DNA of 64,000 nt from Tubulanus polymorphus. Taxonomy: Eukaryota; Nemertea; Palaeonemertea; Tubulaniformes; Tubulanidae. Both the position numbers and the translations under genes were made by a program. Shown one piece after another: positions 36,168 through 48,295 of the stretch. The stretch is from contig NC_134036.1 of the NCBI RefSeq assembly GCF_964204645.1, positions 8,542,704 through 8,606,703 on the forward strand, written 5' to 3'. The notes under the pieces were generated by a model, which saw nothing but the letters and a program-made list of their open reading frames with translations, made no database searches and had not been told where the DNA came from. Each line of letters begins with the position of its first letter. Positions within the stretch are counted from its first letter, which is position 1.

Positions 36168-36954
36168 ACTAGCGGTCCAGGGACACCACGCCCACTTGGG
36201 AAGTGGTTTGAAATGCTCAACAGAAAATTTCAATATTCAACACCCCCTGGTGAACATTTTAAGAAGGCAATGACCTTAAAACTCACCACAATCATAGATA
36301 CTCTAGTAGTGATACTATTTATCAACTATCAAGACTAAAAGTCAAAACCTGTCGATATTTTCCGCGAAAAACCTTTTTTCATTTACAAATGAGAACTGAT
36401 GACACTAAGATGGCTGCCGATTGCGTCACGCTTGACTGATCAAAGAATCTGTCTGATATGTTTAAGAGTTCTTCTCAAAGTTCATCACGAATTTCAATGA
36501 AAAATGGCAAACCATTCGGAAACTACAGGTCTCGGAATTTGGGGCAAAAATGACCTTTTTGGGCACAAAAAAGGTCACACGACGGCCATCTTGGGTCCAA
36601 TCAACCCAATTTTTCTTTTTCTTATGCTGGTGCACCATAGGGAGATACAAATATATGTGAAAGATCGAGATAATTGATCCAAGCGTTTTAAAAATTCCCC
36701 TTGAAAACTTCAAAAATGTGTAAAAAGTGCTGATTTTGGCGAACAACGATGGCTGCCAGTTTGCCATCTTGATTCTGATTGGGCCAGTTTTCGGGCAAAA
36801 CATGTATCTAGGGTAGATACATGTATAAACCAAAGATTAAAACAATCCATTGAAGCGTCTTCAAAACTTCCCAATATAACTGGATTCCGTCTACGGGCGA
36901 AAAGTGAACACAATAGCCCGCTGGGACTAAAGTCCCAAGTGGGCTAAAATAAAA
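36168..36954 (+). mobile_element. Full-length non-autonomous element with CTCF- and YY1-like motifs
   Basis: The head GGTCCAGGGACACC and CCCACTTGGGA are followed by one diverged 154-bp core unit (CAACACCCCCTGGTGAACAT at 36239), then AAGATGGCTGCC at 36410, GGCCATCTTG at 36586, GATGGCTGCCAG at 36748 and a second CCATCTTG. It ends in a hairpin, GCCCGCTGGGACT paired with AGTCCCAAGTGGGC, followed by TAAAAT. A 3' hairpin without evident target duplication fits a Helitron-like or Helentron-like non-autonomous element; the near-terminal CCCACTTGGGA inversion would also fit a MITE. It is non-coding. Confidence 0.7.
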
Positions 36955-37011
36955 ACATAAAAATACACACAACTTATTTTGCGAGTTTTTTTTTCCATTG
37001 GAATAATGTTA

Positions 37012-37575
37012 GGTTCACACACACGACTTTTTGAAGAGAAATTGAGTCTCTACTTCTGACCCAGTTAGAAGTTGTGTCGAAATGTTTGTTCACACACAAC
37101 ATAATTCACACAACTCCAGCTGGGCGGAGATACAGCAGTGTATAACCCAGAGATGGATTTAACAAGAAATCATAAAACTGCGAATAAGATGTCAAAATGA
37201 CTTCAGTGGTTCAGCAACCATGGATATCCCACCGGGTGTCAGGATCCTGGAAACACCTGACACAAAAAATCAAAGAGGATCCAGTCTCATTTATCAACTA
37301 TCTGAGAGACACAAGTTTAATTTGATGAGATTTTATCAAAGTTTTATTCTTTTATTGTAGAAATATATTGTCCTCTCTTATCAGAAAGGAAGCTAAAATG
37401 CGCGCGAATATACTGCATGTTGATTGGTTGTTCTATTTTTCTCAACAAGTCGAGACAAGAGTTGTGTCAAGGAAAATCGAGCAGATTTTTCGTTCACACA
37501 CATGACTCACTTCAAAATAGTTATGCTCGACTGCGAGTTGCTCGATTCCTCGACGAAAAATCGTGTGTGTGAACC
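37012..37575. mobile_element. MITE with GGTTCACACACACGA ends
   Basis: GGTTCACACACACGACTTTT on the left and its inverted form ending TCGTGTGTGTGAACC on the right bound 560 bp. Partial internal copies of TTCACACACA occur at about 37090 and 37494. There is no coding capacity, and the target duplication is not clear. Confidence 0.75.
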
Positions 37576-37630
37576 AAGCATAATCATAATAGGATTAGAT
37601 TGTCAAAAGCAATGAAAAATGTATATTGAA

Positions 37631-38553
37631 CCCTTTGGTGCCTAGGGGCGCCAAAATGCGTAAAAACGGCGCTAAGCGCCGATCGGTGCCTGCAAGTTTA
37701 AGGTGGAACCGATAAAACTACCAACCAGCTAGTGCTGCCATCGGTGGTTAAAATAAGAACTAACACGGAAGTAAATGTCTAAATGACGAATCGTGCATGA
37801 AAAAAAATCTTTTTAGTGTGTTTAAACGGAGTCCAAGCGAAGCTAGTCATGAGGACTCCGGAAATTCTGAAGGGGCAGGTGATAGCAACTTAGAAGGTGA
37901 CTATTCTAATCAAAATAACAGCGGAAACAGCCCTGATTAATGACTATTACGAACACTGATACCGAAAATGAGGATATAGCGAAAATCAGTTCAGAGAGGA
38001 AGGAGGAGAGTAGACAACTAAGGAATATTATAGGTTGTAATTGCACACATTTATAAGCTAAAATGAATAAAACTTGTTGGTAACTTCAATTTTGATTTTC
38101 TGACATTTCAGTGCGTGCAAAATTTTGAAATCTGGATTCTGAGGAAAAATTGCTTTAACATTTTTATTTTGAAGTCTTTTGCCCTGATTTTGTATATGTT
38201 GTTAGAAACAGTCTATGGAATCACCTGCAATTGATTATTCTGATAAGGGCAAGATACTTTACTAAAGAGAGAGTTCCATTTTCAGAATTTCACCAAATAA
38301 ATTTAACCATATTTTGAGGTGGGTGTTTGAAATTTTCTAGCTGGCCCCCATTACTAGATGTATAATTTATGACAATGGATTCTAAATATGCTAGAAAATA
38401 CCTTTAATTTGATACTTGGTTGAATACTGTAGCACCAAAAATAAAAAAGTAATAGCAATTTCATTATCAGTCGTCTTCGTCATTCATAGAAACAATAGGA
38501 ATGCTCAGGCACATTAGCGGATTTACAGGCCGGACCCCTCAGGCACCTAAGGG
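37631..38553. mobile_element. piggyBac-like non-autonomous element
   Basis: The left end CCCTTTGGTGCCTAGGGG and right end CCCCTCAGGCACCTAAGGG are inverted. The right flank is TTAA and the left flank TGAA, a one-base decay of TTAA. TTAA targets and CCC/GGG ends are typical of piggyBac. The interior is AT-rich, with no transposase frame. Confidence 0.7.
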
Positions 38554-38635
38554 TTAATGATATCGACGATAAACGAAATACAATACAAAGAAAGTCCTGA
38601 TTCAAACTTTGAATCAGATTATTCAAGAATAGTTT

Positions 38636-41600
38636 TTAGTCTACGTCGCGACCTCTTTTAATTCCACCTTTTCTGTCGGGCGCATTTTTTAGGTGGGTTG
38701 CGCAGACCTCGTCGAAATTAAATTCTGTACCAACAAACAATTTGAGTGCACTTTCTACAATAAAAAAAAGTTCAGTGAAAACAAAGCAATCAATATATCT
38801 TTACTTGAATACAATTAGAACCCATGCTAAAGAAACCAAGTGAAGCAAGCACCTTTGCTACCTAAACGTTACTTATTAGAATGCAAATGGTATGCATCAG
38901 GCAGTTCCAGCACATTTTGAGAATATGATTGAAAGTAAATCAAATGGGTAGCTCGTCTGCAGTGGCATGATATTTTGAGTATTTTGTGTACCATAGTTTC
39001 AATGTAAACCGCGAAAAATGTGTGGACATGACAGGCAGCATAAAAAGTTGCCAATATAAAGAAACACACCGATGTAACAATTGCCCAGATAATATCCCAA
39101 TTGGCATATTTCTTCCATGGATGACTTTTAAATTGGGGTATTTGTACAAAAGGAATTTACCTAGATTAAGGGAATTATTCCCATATGTGTCGTTCATTTA
39201 TTACGTACGCATTAGGGGAGGGGTAAGTGAAATTGTGTAATTGTAACGCTTAATGTATATGAAAAAAATGGCCGATTTTGCGTACAGAAGGGTTGAAAAA
39301 TTCAAATTTTATGCGTACATAATAAATGAATGATCCAATTTTTTAATAACAATTATATTACCTTTCAGAATGGCATATAACTTGAGGAGCGTAAAACCAA
39401 ATTTCCCCCTCGTTCCATGCATGTTAAAATGCGACATGAGCTTGTTTGTGAGTAACCTAGAAAGATGAAAAAATAACAACATTTAATCAACAGTAAAAAT
39501 GATTCGGTTATCAGTAGGCATGCAACCTTTGCAAAGACCAGGTCACTGACAGGTTTCAATCCTCATTTTACAGCAATGAAGTATTTTCAGAATACTCGAG
39601 AAAAAAGTACTTCTTAATTTTGACTGTGCCTTGAAATAGATATTATGGTTTTAACAATGAAAATAATGATAAAAGTTCTAAAGGGATTGGCGTATAGGGC
39701 CCATCTACGGTCAAACTTTTTCATCAGCTTAATCGAGATTTCTATATCATTATTATAAGTCCACCTATACATAAATATAAAAGGTTTTAAAAAAATAGAA
39801 ATAAAGGTTTTTAATTGTATGTACATAAGTATAGGATCGCACTACTTTTTTTTAGTGATTTTAGGGTTACACGATTTTTGAGTCATATTAGGGAAAAATA
39901 GGGAAAGGTTTATGATGAGATTTTCTTTCAAAATTGCAGAATTAAATCATTTTATTATAGCTCTTGCATGTGTGTAGATTCTTACCTCTGCAAAGCCCTT
40001 CTTATGAAATCTGCAAAATGGGCACCGCCTATGTTCTCTAACTGCCCGAGCTGGAATGTGATTGAACAACATGTAAGCCTTAACTGTATGTAATTCTACA
40101 CAAACCAACATATTTTTATTGAATTATTCTGACTACTGAATGCCTCAACTTCTCTTAATTAGTAAAATCCAAATCACAAATAAGTTAAATGGTTCCTTTT
40201 TTAAATTAACCACGTTTTTCATCTTAAGCAAGGGAAAATTAGCATTGAAAAATCCATAGAGTTAACTATATTGCCTTGTTCGTCACTTACCAACTTCTCT
40301 TTTTCTGAACTTTCTTTTTCTAATTTGTCTTCAAATTCCTGCAGCTCTTCTATCGTGTCAACCTGTTCAATGGGTTCAACGGTTTCCCGATTTCGTCGAC
40401 AAATCAGATCTTTGATTTCCATAAGGTTGTGAAGTACTTTCTTCTGAAATTCTGGAATAACAAAATGTACCTGAATTTAAACTATTTTTTTCCACAAAAC
40501 TAAATACAGTAAACAGGAATAATGCCGCATTAAATATCACTAAATATTTAATTGACTGACAAATTAAACATCACTAAATATTTAATTGACTGACAAATGA
40601 TTGTTGTGATATCTGTGTGCTGGCCAAAAATGCACACAGATCACACTACTACTCATCAGACCCCTAGACCAACAGTGCTTTGTTATATATAACCTTCCAA
40701 TTATCTAGTGTGTTTCTCCCTGGATTCTTTTTAAATAACATCCTGTCTATTGTTGAGACCAATAATTAATCATACATCATTTGTTCAGGTAGATATTATT
40801 CTTAGCCTATTGTTCAAAACAACTGCACTAAATCGGACTACAATTTTGGGGTTTCAGTCAATTATTTATCAATGACTTAATTTTTTTTTAAATTTGTATG
40901 TACTTACTCGCATCAGGAAGTGGGAATGGATCAGTTGATCGTTGACTCGGCTCTATGCTGTCTTCTCGGAATTTACTGGAGGACATCGAAGGTGATTGCA
41001 TTTGAGACAACTGCTCAGAGTCGTCAGCCTTTCTATTTTTCCAGTGTGTACTGAGCGGCACAGGCGATCGAATTTCACGCGACAACTTTTCGCGGTCGGC
41101 AACCATTCGATTTTTCACGGATGGTGTACTGAGCGACGTAGGCATTCGAATTTCACGCAACAACTGCTCGCGGGCATCACTTTTTCGATTTTTCCTGTGT
41201 GTACTGAGCAACTTAGGTGAACGTGATCGAATTTCACGCAACCACTGCTCGCAGTCGTCAGCCTTTCGATTTTTCCAGGACTGCGTACTGAGGCAAGACG
41301 TAGGCGAAGGCGATCGAATTTCACTCGAAAACTGCTCGGACTCGTCGGCCTTTCGGTTTTTCCAGTGTGCACTGAGCGGCGAAGGCGATCGAATTTCACG
41401 CGAAAACTGCTCGGACTCGTCGGCCTTTCGGTTTTTCCAGTGTGCACTGAGCGGCGAAGGCGATCGAATTTCACGCGAAAACTGCTCGGACTCGTCGGCC
41501 TTTCGGTTTTTCCAGTGTGCACTGAGCGGCGAAGGCGATCGAATTTCACGCGAAAACTGCTCGGACTCGTCGGCCTTTCGGTTTTTCCAGTGTGCACTGA

Positions 41601-44311
41601 GCGGCGAAGGCGATCGAATTTCACGCGAAAACTGCTCGGACTCGTCGGTCTTTCGGTTTTTCACGGACGGTGTACTGAGCGACGAAGACGATCGAATATC
41701 ACTCGAAAACTGCTCGGACTCGTCGATCTTTCGGTTTTTCACGGACGGTGTACTGAGCGGCGAAGACGATCGAATATCACTCGAAAACTGCTCGGACTCG
41801 TCGGCCTTTCGGTTTTTCACGGACGGTGTACTGAGCGACGAAGACGATCGAATATCACTCGAAAACTGCTCGGACTCGTCGGTCTTTCGGTTTTTCACGG
41901 ACGGTGTACTGAGCGGCGAAGACGATCGAATATCACTCGAAAACTGCTCGGACTCGTCGGTCTTTCGGTTTTTCACGGACGGTGTACTGAGCGGCGAAGA
42001 CGATCGAATATCACGCGAAAACTGCTCGGACTCGGCGGTCTTTCGGTTTTTCACGGACGGTGTACTGAGCAATGTAGATGAAAGTGATCGAATTTGACGT
42101 GACAAATGCTCGCGGGCATCAGGCATTTGAATGAAACTACACTGCTTACGCAGCAACGGTGTGGCTGGTAATTTAAAGGCGGATACGGTTGGAGGTTGAG
42201 GTAAACCTATGTCCTCTGAAAGTAAAGTAAAAACGAAATATCATTCAGTACTTTATATATAGCTACAACCTAACCACAATTTTAACAAGCACTGCTACGC
42301 TCTCAAGTGATAAGGCACATGGGAGACATGTCTGAAATCAGGGTCCAGGGACAACATGCACATTTGGTGAAATGCCCAACAATCTGATAATTTCATTATC
42401 AATGACCTATTATTCAGTATCTGTAAAACAATGTTTAAGATCAATAAAGTCAAAATTGAATTGCATTGAATTGCAATCATCGTAACAAATAGAGAGAAGT
42501 TTTACAATTCTGTCCGTCCCATACAAACATCTCGCTATAGTAAACATTTCGGAGCATTTTAGACCAATGACAATCATATTCATAGAAAATCTTACCTTCA
42601 ATGAGCAGAAATACCGTGTAAATACACCTGTGAATAAACCAGGAAATGCGCGGTTGAATTGCGCGCACTGTGTCTCAGTGTACGGAGATGCATTCGGTAC
42701 ATCCACACTTAATTTTGAAAATGTTCCTAATAGGCTACCATATTTCTTGGATATATCCAAGAAACAATAGTTCAAAGGTCAAGCCACGTTAATTAGAGAG
42801 TTAGGTGCGAGTGGGACCCCTGCGTTTAGACAGGCCTGGGAGAAAATCTAGAAGTTTTTTCAGCGAAAATTATGTGAAAATGTATGAAATTTTATAGTAC
42901 TAGCAGTCCGGGTCTATTTTGATTTCACAGTAACGCGTGTATACGAAAAGATCGGCAATTTGCTTCAATTTTGGCATATTTTCGATTATTTCACAAAAAC
43001 GCGAGTTCAAATTTATAAGAAATGTTTAGATCGTAAAATAGATACTATATGACACCACTGATGAAAAAATCAGATCTCAGGACCTTATAGATAAAAAGTG
43101 TGCCACCGTTTTACTGAAATTTTTCGCAATAGGCAAATGAATTGGAAGCATGACGTCATCAGCTAGTGATAGCAAAAGCGAACCATAGGTTCGCTAAAAA
43201 TCAAATGTTATATTACTCAATCTTGAGACTGGATAACGCAATACTCACCGATCGCTTCAGCTGGTTCTTCATCGCCAGACGATGCACTACCTTCCTCACA
43301 TGGATCTGAAGGTACAATTTTAATGGTTTTATGATATATATAGCCAATCCCATATAGTCCTAACCAACTCCATAATGCAGGAAAACTGCTATCTCTTAGA
43401 TGTTTACTCTGTGACCATTGCAGGATATTGCGTGCAACTAAAGATGAAAATTTAAACTTTAAGTTGGCAGCTCTGAATTAATTGCGAAAATCATAGACCA
43501 TGAACTATAAATTCCCCCAAATCTCTTTCTCCATGAGCCATTGAAAAGAAATTTTGGATTGTTGAATGAGAACCAGTATTATGAACATGAACTTCTTGGT
43601 GAAAAATTGGGTTTCGTTAACCGTCAACATTTATAAGCTAAATTACCCGTATCTTCTTCCATTACATAGTCTTCGTAACAAATTTTCTTTCGTTTTCGAC
43701 TTTCATCAGGTTCAGTGTCTGTATTTTCTTGACTATCGCAGAGCTGCCTGTTGGCTGAAACAGGTATCAAATATAAAATTAGAAAACAAGTTCTGAAACA
43801 GAAACTTAAGCATTTTTCAGAGCATGAGCAATATGGGGTATCATAAATTTTCCTATTATAGAAAAACAGTTCCTAATCGTATGAATTAAAAACTGAGCAG
43901 AACTACTAGTAGGATTCATCCAACTACCTTTAAGTTGGGCAGTCACTAAGTTTATTTGATCAGGTTACAGTCCTACCACAAACTCTCCTGGATACAGAGA
44001 TTAGTGCCGTGCTCAAAACACCATGAATTCATTAACAAGCATTCAAACACTAGACTTTCCTACTGCAAGTTGAATCATTTCATTGGTATGTTTCAGAAAT
44101 TAATATAATGTCAAAGTATCATACCGGATTTAACTTTTATCTTTATGATTTTGAATCTCCTCCATTTAAAATCGGGAACTGTGTGGTTCTCGAAATCCTC
44201 CTCTGCATTTATTGCAGGAGGCCATCTTAACATGTTTTCTTCCACCCAGCAGGCCGGCACCGTGCCCACCATTTCTTTCTTCCCTTCTAGCCAGACGGCA
44301 CAAATCCAGAG
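38636..44311 (-). CDS. DUF4806-type protein with 14 tandem 25-26 aa repeats
   Basis: Exons in phase: 44125-44311, 43647-43754, 43249-43305, 40908-42215, 40291-40451, 39986-40050, 39362-39456 and 38636-38754 (stop TAA). The 5'-most exon opens with LWICAVWLEGKKE, then VPACWV and LRWPP, like the N-terminus of DUF4806 proteins; the ATG exon upstream was not found. The 1.3-kb exon encodes fourteen Ser/Arg/Lys-rich repeats (consensus EQFSREIRSPSPLSAHWKNR and KADES). The last four exons form the DUF4806 domain: FQKKVLHNLMEIKDLI, LGQLENIGGAHFADF, LLTNKLM...GKFGF and VCATHLKNAPDRKGG. The biochemical function of DUF4806 is unknown; many copies in animals are linked to transposons. The tnp2 transposase gene lies 1.25 kb upstream on the same strand. 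The repeats look disordered and phosphorylatable (inference). Confidence 0.8.
41000..42140. repeat. Coding minisatellite, 75/78-bp units
   Basis: There are two homogeneous blocks: four units of 75 bp (SAHWKNRKADES type, about 41335-41635) and five of 78 bp (STPSVKNRKTDES type, about 41640-42030), with diverged units at both edges. Unit length is always a multiple of three, so the frame is kept. Neighbouring units are identical over long stretches, which means recent unequal exchange or slippage. Confidence 0.9.
42330..42435 (+). repeat. Small fragment of the CTCF-motif element in a DUF4806 gene intron
   Basis: GGGTCCAGGGACAACATGC, then AATGCCCAACAATCTGA, match the element head. The core motif itself is absent. 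Confidence 0.55.
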
Positions 44312-44733
44312 CTAAAATAATAATATACATAGATTTATGGATGTACATGTAGTATGATTATCAAATCATGAAAACCAACGAAACGATTCCTGACAAAGTC
44401 CCCTGTAATTTGTTCCCTTTCACTCAGTGCGTCTACACTGCAGTGCGGTGTATAAATCAGTGATGGACTTTGCTAACCGCATCGTGATGCATTGATGTCA
44501 TAAGTAATTTGTTTTTTCTATTGGAAAATGGCAGCACTGTCAAACATAGTAAAATATTAGTAACAAATGATACACCGCACCACTGTGAAGACGCACTAAG
44601 TGGTATGCCCGTTATACACTGGAGAATTAGAAAAAAATTTCTAATTATCTCAACCACTTTTGGAGCGTGTTAATTAATCAGCACTGAACGGGTTAAACGA
44701 GGTCCCACTATTTGTGCATTTGGACGTTTTTAA

Positions 44734-45367
44734 AGGGGAACTGCAGTGAAAAGTTTTTGATATCTATATGCATTTGAAACCTCTATAAATACACTTTCGC
44801 GAAAACAGAAAAACATTCTATCTAATAGTTTTGCAAAAAAAAAGTTTTTCGTAGAGTTCCTGGCCGCCGCCATTTTCTCTGCGTAGCAGACGCTTTCTCT
44901 CAGCTGTGACGTATTCCGGCCCAACTGCGATATGTGTTACTGCTGCTATTCATAGTGTTTTCATCATTTGAAGTCAAACAACAGTTCTAAAATGCAGCAT
45001 AATGCTGCATCAGCAATTATTTGGATATGTCTCACACAGTGGGTAGATAAATAAAATCAGAGACGACACTGAAAGCCCAACAGGAGTGTTTAAATCGGGA
45101 TTTTCAACTGAGTTCTTCTATGAGTGTATGTATTTGTGTACACACTCCCGCATGTGATGGGCCGGGATACGTCATCAATGTTTACAAGCCTCGCTTTGGA
45201 GGTTAAATATGGCGGCTCTCTCTGCCTTAAATTCTGCCGATAACAGTATTAAAATTGTTGTGTATGGGTTAATTAGGGAGAATTGGAAATTTTAACTAGC
45301 ATTATGCTAAACAACAACAAGAGTAGAAATGAATAGCAAATTATAGTTTTGGCACTGCAGTTCCCCT
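44734..45367. mobile_element. MITE with TTAA duplication and AGGGGAACTGCAGTG ends
   Basis: The left end TTAA-AGGGGAACTGCAGTG and right end CACTGCAGTTCCCCT-TTAA are perfectly inverted and flanked by TTAA on both sides. TTAA targets occur for piggyBac and Kolobok; the AGGG-type end favours Kolobok (inference). The 634-bp interior does not code. It lies between the DUF4806 and tnp2 genes. Confidence 0.85.
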
Positions 45368-45560
45368 TTAACTCAGATCGTTTTTCAACAATTTCTATCC
45401 TTTTAATGCTTAACTATAATTCAGATTCTCACAACACAGACAGGTTGTAATTCGTGAATGGTCGCTTAGAGAAAAGCACTACACACTGCACTTCACTCAC
45501 CAAATCTACCTTTATGATTACTGTAATCCATGTAATAATGGAACAATCACATAACCTCCA

Positions 45561-47474
45561 TCAGGTACTGGTAGGCATACTGCCTTGGATTTCAAATCTT
45601 TTTTTTTCGATGAGACCTCTCCTAATCCCCTGCTCCAAATTAGCTATGAAGTAAATATTCACAATTCTTGAATCGCACGGCTGATCAAAGAAACTTTCCA
45701 TCTGTCTAATCTTAATAACATTACACATACAAGTATCATGGCGAATCTCCTTGACAATAGCAAACTCAGAACTATTCAACAAAAATACACTATCTTTGTC
45801 ATCATCAGATATCCTGGGCGATTGTCTTTTTTTCGTTCTGTATAAACATGCATTGTTCATTTCACTTTCCCGAAGCCTTTTTACAACTTGAACTAGTGGG
45901 GACTGGGATTTGCGTACAAGCCCTTTCAAAATCTGCAGAAAATTCTCGAAAGGGAATGCAGATATAGCATTAAGGGAGCAGCCAAAGTGTTCCACGTCTT
46001 CATGTAAATGAATTAATGTGTGAACGTTGTACGTACAGAAAGTGGTGCCATAAAACATTGGGCATTTTTTTACAAAATAATCCAGAAGCTGTTTAGCATA
46101 TGGTAATAACTCATTCCTTTGAGCATCGTCAGGATTCAACATGATAAAAAGAGGAACTGTTAAACAGAGAAAATGTTTATAATGGCCAGGTCTTAGCACG
46201 CCACGTAATGAGATTGGACCAGAATATAGAACAAACTGACGCAACTCTGTGGCTTTCCATCGATCTAGCTCAGTTAGTCCACGTGGTTGTCTGGCAAAAT
46301 CACTGGGAAATTTATTTTTGAATGATTCCAAAACTAGAGAAACTTGTTCCACTTGTAAATTGGATAGTTTGCATATTCTGGGACCAGACTTTAAAAATGA
46401 CAATATCCGCTTAACTACACCCTGACATATAAGATGCATGTAATCAAGACAGAATGTAGAGATACAACTGATACCATAATCAATTAATGGTGACCGCGCA
46501 GTTTGGTGAACATTATACTTATAGTCACTAAATTTCTCATCGGTTCTTAATGTGTGTAAGCGCAAGCTATGATATACAACACGTCCATTCCAATGACCAC
46601 GTATTTTACATCTTTCGCATCCATAGTAACCGTTGTGGCCAATTATACATTTCAAGAAAGATCGTGCTGGTGCATCACAAACTATGGCTTTTATATTGAA
46701 TCTGAAGTTTTTCCCCGAGTACAGGATACCAGATATTTTCAGGTTATTGAATTCTTCAAGAAAGTCATATAGGTATTCATGCACATCATTAGGTTTCGAA
46801 TTCCCTAAGAACAATGCAATAATAAAAGGATTAAATTCTGCAAAATATCCAAGAATAGGCCAAAACTGGCTCTTGCTCGATTTGAACAGCGGTAGACCAT
46901 CAACATTCACTTTTAATTCAATAATCTCATTTTCATTGACAAACTGTATATTATCAGCCAAACACTTGGTAACATTGGTTTCTATGCCTAAATACACATA
47001 CTGTCCACCACACTTATGAAAAGATTCAACATTTCTAGGTCTTTTTAGTATTGTACGGCAATCTTTCGGTAAATCATGGCCATGTGCTTTAAGGATAGAC
47101 AACAACTGATTCAAAGAATATTGTGTTGTCTTGTTTTCAACAGCCCACGTGGCCAGTTCATTTCGGAGAGCAATATCATTAGGCCCTTCATCATCATCAC
47201 TGGAAGATAGGCCTAGGCTAAAATCCGGATCACTGCCCTCAGAAGTAGAAATATCAGAGTAATGAGCGACGGCTTCTCTTCCATTCTCTATTCGAATATC
47301 ATCAGAAAGTAAAGTCTCTCGATCCAATACAGAATCAGAAGAACTAGCTTGATATGATGACTCAGCGGAAGGTGAAGAAAACTGAATATTATCTTCCTCT
47401 AGCTGTAGTTCCTGTCTAACTTGTCCAGCTATATATCACCAACGATTACTGTGATTACTGTGATGAACAGACAT
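45561..47474 (-). CDS. tnp2-type (EnSpm/CMC-like) transposase, one in-frame stop near the start
   Basis: The open frame runs from about 47435 down to the stop at 45561. An ATG at 47474 is in the same frame, but a TGA at 47436-47438 splits it after 12 codons. No spliced alternative was convincing, although ATATAG just before 47430 could be an acceptor for an unseen exon. Motifs typical of Transposase_21/tnp2 relatives in animals are present: VDGLPLFKSSKSQFWPIL at about 46850-46912, CDAPARSFLK then GYYGCERC, CLDYMHLICQGVVK, GHYKHFLCLTVPL and SAFPFENFLQILK. The Asp and Glu in these blocks are candidate catalytic residues. The N-terminus is acidic and Ser-rich. Such enzymes cut and paste EnSpm/CACTA-like DNA elements in the nucleus. 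Next to it on the same strand lies the DUF4806 gene, a possible accessory gene. Element ends were not identified. Confidence 0.82.
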
Positions 47475-47992
47475 TCTAACTATAAAAAAAAATTTTGAGC
47501 TGATCTAATACAGCAATTTTATTTTCAAACAATTTTTCTTTTGGAATTTTGAAATATGCCTAATTGACCCTTACGCCCTGAGGGGTACAAATATTTGAAA
47601 TCCATTCAGTAACTTTGTCACCATTTGTTAGTAGATCACTCCTACGAAATTTAATGAAAATCTGATTGAAGTACAAACAGTAAATGACGATGACAGAAGC
47701 TTATACTGACTTTCGGTTGCATTGAACGAAGGTAAAAAATCATAGGCTTATTTCTTGCATTGATCTGCCAAAATCAGTTTCAACACACCCTGACCTAAAA
47801 ACCTTATGCATAAAACTGAGGATGACCAATAGCTTGATATTCTACTCATTTCAGTCCAAATCTATGCATCGAAGGCCATAAATTTCCTGTAGCCCATTAT
47901 GAAAATAAATTGATTAAAATTACCATTACCAGGTAGGCCTAGGCTATAGTTAACTATGATTTTATACTGCTACATATTACTACAGCGGGACC
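47475..47992. other. Spacer upstream of the tnp2 gene
   Basis: It would contain the transposase promoter. No clear motif is seen, and no terminal inverted repeat typical of EnSpm (CACTA...TAGTG) was found. Confidence 0.35.
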
Positions 47993-48156
47993 TTGTTACA
48001 GCGAACTTCACGGGACCAGAAAATCTGTTCATTATAACCGATAGTTTGTTATATCCAGTATGAAATTAATTGAATTTTCTTATGTGCGACGAAATTCTAT
48101 ATTTGTTATATCCGATGAATCATTGTATCAGAGTTCGCTATAACGAGGTTCCACTG
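47993..48156. mobile_element. pogo/Tigger-type MITE with TA duplication
   Basis: CAGCGGGACCTTGTTACAGC at the left matches, inverted, the right end reading CAGTGGAACCTCGTTATAGC. TA dinucleotides flank both ends, which is typical of Tc1/mariner superfamily targets. A second inverted pair lies inside (GTTATATCC twice). It is 164 bp and non-coding. Confidence 0.85.
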
Positions 48157-48295
48157 TATAGTATTACCCGGCGTATTCATTCAAAAACAATTCCACAACA
48201 CAACCACAAATGATCTTTTCTAATTCAAGTTCCAAAGCTTGTCAAAAAGAATTGTGCTGCCATCTATCATCGGTGTTCTGTTAGTAGTACTGCAT

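Noticed and set aside
41365-42081. Long plus-strand open frame (238 codons, Arg-rich)
   Set aside because: It is the antisense shadow of the coding minisatellite, open only because the unit length is a multiple of three; the minus-strand exon has matching splice sites and a downstream domain.
45561-47474. CACTA-type terminal repeats for the tnp2 gene
   Set aside because: I looked for CACTA/TAGTG ends on both sides and found none that pair, so element borders are not claimed.
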